Assembly (NCBI RefSeq): GCF_905201705.1
Contig: NZ_CAJKOX010000050.1
Span: 1-26,471 of the forward strand
Direction: 5' to 3'
Origin: an uncultured Marvinbryantia sp.
GTDB taxonomy: Bacteria; Bacillota; Clostridia; Lachnospirales; Lachnospiraceae
DNA length: 26,471 bases
A model generated the notes under the pieces. It was given only the letters and a program-made list of their open reading frames with translations, was not told the DNA's origin and ran no database searches. A program made the position numbers and the translations under genes. Positions 24,177 through 26,471 of the stretch are shown here, piece after piece (the stretch's first letter is position 1; each line of letters begins with the position of its first letter).

Positions 24177-25262
24177 TTATGATGAAACCTTTCGAAGTTG
24201 GAAACTGTCAACCATACGTTTGAACATTTCACTCAAATCTACAGTCGCGTTCCAGCCGAGACTGCGGAGTTTTGAACTGTCCAATGCGATGATCATTTCT
24301 GGATTGTAGCCATATGAGGATATTTCGCTCGGAGTATCAAAGCACACAGAAATTCCGCTGTCTGGGAAAATATCACATACCAACTGAGCCATTTCACGAA
24401 TGGAGCACTTTGTATTTTCGTTTGTCACATTATAAGCCTGTCCGGGAATTCCGCGTAAAAGGATATAAAACAGAGCAGCAATAGCGTCTTTGGTATAGCA
24501 ATAGGTACGTACCGTGTTGCCTGCCGTATGAAGCGTGATATTTTTGTGCTCTATCGCACAGCGTGCAAATTCCGCAAATACTCTTCCGTCGTTGTAGTCG
24601 ACTCCTGCACCAAAGGTTTGAGAAAGCCGTGCAATTTTAACAGGAATGTCATATTCAGAGGCGTATGAAACACAAAGACATTCCACCATACGTTTTCCCT
24701 CGGAATAACTGCTTCTTACTTGAAGAGGATCAATATACCCATAGGAATCTTCTTTAATGGAACCGGCATCTTTGTCAGGGATGCCATATACCTCCAGTGA
24801 GGAAAGATAAAGAAAACCTTTTACATGTTTATTTCTTGCAAAGTCGAGGATGTTTTTGGTACCGTCGATAGCTGTTGTAATGGTTTCCACGGGCCTTTCA
24901 ACAAAAAATTTAGAACTGGTAGCACTGGCGCCGTGTATAATGTAATCGACTTCTTTGTCATAGCGGATGGTATCGTTAACGTCGCCGATAACTAACTGGA
25001 AATTACGATGTTCAAGTAAATTGCCAAAAAGCTTTTCTGCTTTTTTTATATCGCGTGCGAAAGCTAAAATTGTTATATTTGTGCCGACAAGCCGATTCGC
25101 ACAGGCAAGCATTTTAACGATCTGCGAACCTATCAGACCTGTAGAACCTGTGATAAAAACAGTGGAATTTTTCAAATCATCTAATGGCAGAATCCGAACC
25201 AGTTCTTCAAGATCCTGCTGCAAAACAGAATCAACCGGGCTTTCTAAGACAGAAGTAGTCAT
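24177..25262 (-). CDS. NAD(P)-dependent extended SDR (epimerase/dehydratase family)
   Basis: The 361-residue enzyme has the Rossmann loop ITGSTGLIGS (37-46), the HGASATSS loop near 110-117 where NAD-bound sugars sit, SSLEVYG (154-160) and the catalytic YxxxK as Y186-S-E-G-K190. This is the standard pattern of nucleotide-sugar epimerases, dehydratases and reductases. About 30 residues precede the fold. It is the second gene of a two-gene minus-strand unit. GGAGA is eight bases ahead of the ATG, and only 12 bases separate it from the cytidylyltransferase. Coupling to a cytidylyltransferase suggests work on a CDP-linked sugar or polyol, or making its precursor, but the reaction cannot be read from the motifs. 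The gene is AT-rich like its neighbours. Confidence 0.85.
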   Translation of the reverse strand: MTTSVLESPVDSVLQQDLEELVRILPLDDLKNSTVFITGSTGLIGSQIVKMLACANRLVGTNITILAFARDIKKAEKLFGNLLEHRNFQLVIGDVNDTIRYDKEVDYIIHGASATSSKFFVERPVETITTAIDGTKNILDFARNKHVKGFLYLSSLEVYGIPDKDAGSIKEDSYGYIDPLQVRSSYSEGKRMVECLCVSYASEYDIPVKIARLSQTFGAGVDYNDGRVFAEFARCAIEHKNITLHTAGNTVRTYCYTKDAIAALFYILLRGIPGQAYNVTNENTKCSIREMAQLVCDIFPDSGISVCFDTPSEISSYGYNPEMIIALDSSKLRSLGWNATVDLSEMFKRMVDSFQLRKVSS

Positions 25263-25274
25263 GATATAATCTCC

Positions 25275-26060
25275 TTATTTTAATTTTGACTGTTTTTTCA
25301 GAGCTTCATTAATGCGGGCTTTGTTTCTTCCGGTCAGACCGAGTCCAAAAGCCTGTTCATTTTCCTGGTATTGTAAAAGCGCACGGAACATATATACATC
25401 TTCTGGAGTAGTAACCTTAATATTTCCCCGATTTCCAGAAATCATATGTGCCTCAATACCCTGACTTTTAATGATGGTGCATGCGTCTACCATATTTTCA
25501 TAGCGTGTCGGTCGTGCGCGTACAGTGTCATGTGCTGCAATGATATCCTTTAAATAAAAGCTTTGCGGAGCCTGCGCTGCATACGTACTTTTGCGGTAGG
25601 GTACAGAATCAACGGATGTACCGTCTTCACTGATTAAAATGGTTTCAAAACAGGGAGTGGAAGTAATTGCATTTCCAAATTCTTTCACGCCGCTGATGTT
25701 GGCAGAAATAGTATCATAGGAGACAAAAGGACGCACACCATCGTGAATTAGTACGATGGAGTCGGGAGCATTTTCTGATTCGGCTTTTTTTAACGCGTTG
25801 TAAATGGTATCCTGTGCGGTTTCGCCGCCCGGAAGAATACAACGTACCTTGCTGATGTGATATTCTTCAACAAGCTCTTCCATATAATCGATATAGTCCT
25901 CTAATACGGCAAGATAAATTCGGTCAATGTCTTCATGATATTCGAAAAGCTGTAGTGTGTGTATAATGACAGGCTTTCCGTTTATTTCCAAAAATTGTTT
26001 CGGGACACCGGTACCCATACGGATGCCGCTTCCGCCTGCAAATATGATGGCAATATTCAT
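25275..26060 (-). CDS. Second IspD/TarI-like cytidylyltransferase
   Basis: A 261-residue IspD-fold protein with AGGSGIRMG (8-16), PKQF (20-23), HDGVRPFV (106-113) and QAPQSFYL near 180. It differs clearly from the first TarI-like protein (for example SGIRMG against IGSRMG), so it is not a recent duplicate. It has a C-terminal extension of about 25 residues that is basic and helical. The product would be a CDP-activated alditol, or the enzyme could be the housekeeping IspD that makes CDP-methylerythritol; the SDR beside it and the polymer locus favour the first. AGGAGG is about seven bases ahead of the ATG. A promoter lies directly upstream on the minus strand. Confidence 0.8.
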   Translation of the reverse strand: MNIAIIFAGGSGIRMGTGVPKQFLEINGKPVIIHTLQLFEYHEDIDRIYLAVLEDYIDYMEELVEEYHISKVRCILPGGETAQDTIYNALKKAESENAPDSIVLIHDGVRPFVSYDTISANISGVKEFGNAITSTPCFETILISEDGTSVDSVPYRKSTYAAQAPQSFYLKDIIAAHDTVRARPTRYENMVDACTIIKSQGIEAHMISGNRGNIKVTTPEDVYMFRALLQYQENEQAFGLGLTGRNKARINEALKKQSKLK

Positions 26061-26100
26061 AAGTAGCCCTCCTGAAGTATTGTGTGAATAACTTTAGTTT

Positions 26101-26129
26101 ATTCTAGCATAATGCGCAGAAAAATACAA
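26101..26129 (-). promoter_or_regulatory. Promoter of the minus-strand cytidylyltransferase/SDR unit
   Basis: On the minus strand TTGTAT (26129-26124) is followed after 17 bases by TAGAAT (26106-26101), with TG one base before the -10 (extended -10). The leader is about 35 bases to the ATG. These are exactly the same hexamers and spacing as at 12475-12503. Confidence 0.6.
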
Positions 26130-26204
26130 TTTTAAACAAAGGTAAAAATCTTACGAGTGTAAATTCTTTTTTGCATTTCAGAGTATCCTTCCGTCTTTCT
26201 TTGT

Positions 26205-26471
26205 TCAGTCCAGCCCGTATTCTTTCAAAAGTTCTTGATAATAAACTGGATCGGAGGCAATACGTTCCAGATCAGCGATACGTCCATCCTGCACCAGGAG
26301 AAGAGCAAGCTGGGTAGCAGCTTTTTGCGCATCTGCAGAGCCTTTGGAATAGCCTTCAGCGGAACCTTTGGAATAGCCTTCAGCGGAACCTTTGGAATAG
26401 CCTTCAGCAGAACCTCTGGAATAGCCTTCAGCAGAGCCTTTGCTGTAACCCTCCGCAATACCTTCATTTCT
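26205..26471 (-). CDS. C-terminal end of an Rpn-family (PD-(D/E)XK, recombination-promoting) protein, partial
   Basis: The gene enters from the right edge; 88 codons and the TGA stop (26207-26205) are visible. The visible part begins RNEGIAEG and holds five copies of an eight-residue unit YS(K/R)GSAEG. It ends in a soluble helical tail (QLALLLVQDGRIADLERI near 55-72, ending EYGLD). Repetitive G-x-x-x-G-x tails like this followed by a LLxxGxIS/IAxLE segment are common in Clostridia proteins annotated as Rpn-family recombination-promoting nuclease/putative transposase. The nuclease domain itself is outside the window, so the assignment rests on the tail only. A longer-looking frame over the same bases is a shadow. 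Confidence 0.6.
   Translation of the reverse strand, partial: RNEGIAEGYSKGSAEGYSRGSAEGYSKGSAEGYSKGSAEGYSKGSADAQKAATQLALLLVQDGRIADLERIASDPVYYQELLKEYGLD
26328..26447 (-). repeat. Five tandem 24-bp repeats within the Rpn-like gene
   Basis: Read on the minus strand, five consecutive 24-bp units each encode YS(K/R)GSAEG (the last ends SADA). The two central units are identical or nearly so, and the others differ at a few third-position or first-position bases. The unit length is a multiple of three, so gain or loss of copies keeps the frame open. Confidence 0.85.

Noticed and set aside
26225..26467. 80-codon minus-strand frame with LLKAIPKVP repeats
   Set aside because: It is the shifted frame of the 24-bp repeats; the frame ending at 26205 gives the sensible YSKGSAEG repeats and a normal soluble tail, and stays open to the window edge.

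Overview
The window looks like chromosome of a low-to-mid GC, Gram-positive Clostridia, most likely Lachnospiraceae. Supporting signs are strong AGGAGG-type ribosome binding sites, a cdaA-cdaR operon, a YkuD enzyme carrying aromatic wall-binding repeats, a ribitol-phosphate/CDP-alditol polymer cluster, and an Rpn-type protein tail at the right edge. This assignment comes from protein families and was not checked by a database search.

Layout. (1) Positions 1-98 hold the C-terminus of UvrA, followed by a strong terminator and a noncoding leader. (2) Positions 475-4746 hold housekeeping genes on the + strand: an MreB-family actin, the RecD2 helicase and a ComF-type phosphoribosyltransferase. (3) Positions 4830-8687 hold an apparent operon with its own extended -10 promoter: two uncharacterised membrane proteins, the diadenylate cyclase CdaA, its YbbR-domain regulator CdaR, and an unusual HPr-like phosphocarrier. 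A hairpin that can work in both directions ends it. (4) Positions 8778-10172 on the minus strand encode a secreted L,D-transpeptidase with cell-wall-binding repeats. (5) From 10367 a divergently transcribed surface-polymer locus begins. It has a large membrane protein interrupted by an in-frame stop (10367-12292), then a MITE-like structured element with 8-bp flanking duplications (12291-12463). Next comes a run of closely spaced genes: a polyprenyl-phosphate sugar transferase, a GT2 glycosyltransferase, a CDP-alditol transferase, TarI, TarJ, a polysaccharide pyruvyl transferase, two more CDP-alditol transferases (one fused to a GT2-like domain) and a membrane acyltransferase. (6) Two minus-strand genes converge on that run: a second IspD/TarI-like cytidylyltransferase and an extended SDR. 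(7) The right edge holds the C-terminus of an Rpn-like protein with five 24-bp repeats.

How it works together (inference). TarJ and TarI would make CDP-ribitol. The sugar transferase would start a lipid-linked unit, the GT2 enzyme would extend it, and the three CDP-alditol transferases would add and polymerise polyol phosphate. The pyruvyl transferase and acyltransferase would decorate the product. The result would be a teichoic-acid-like or capsular polymer started by a WbaP/EpsE-type enzyme; no TagO/TarA-type primer is present in this window. The second cytidylyltransferase and SDR may supply another activated alditol. Base composition becomes clearly more AT-rich from about 20293, which suggests that the distal part of the locus is a more recently acquired or exchanged segment.
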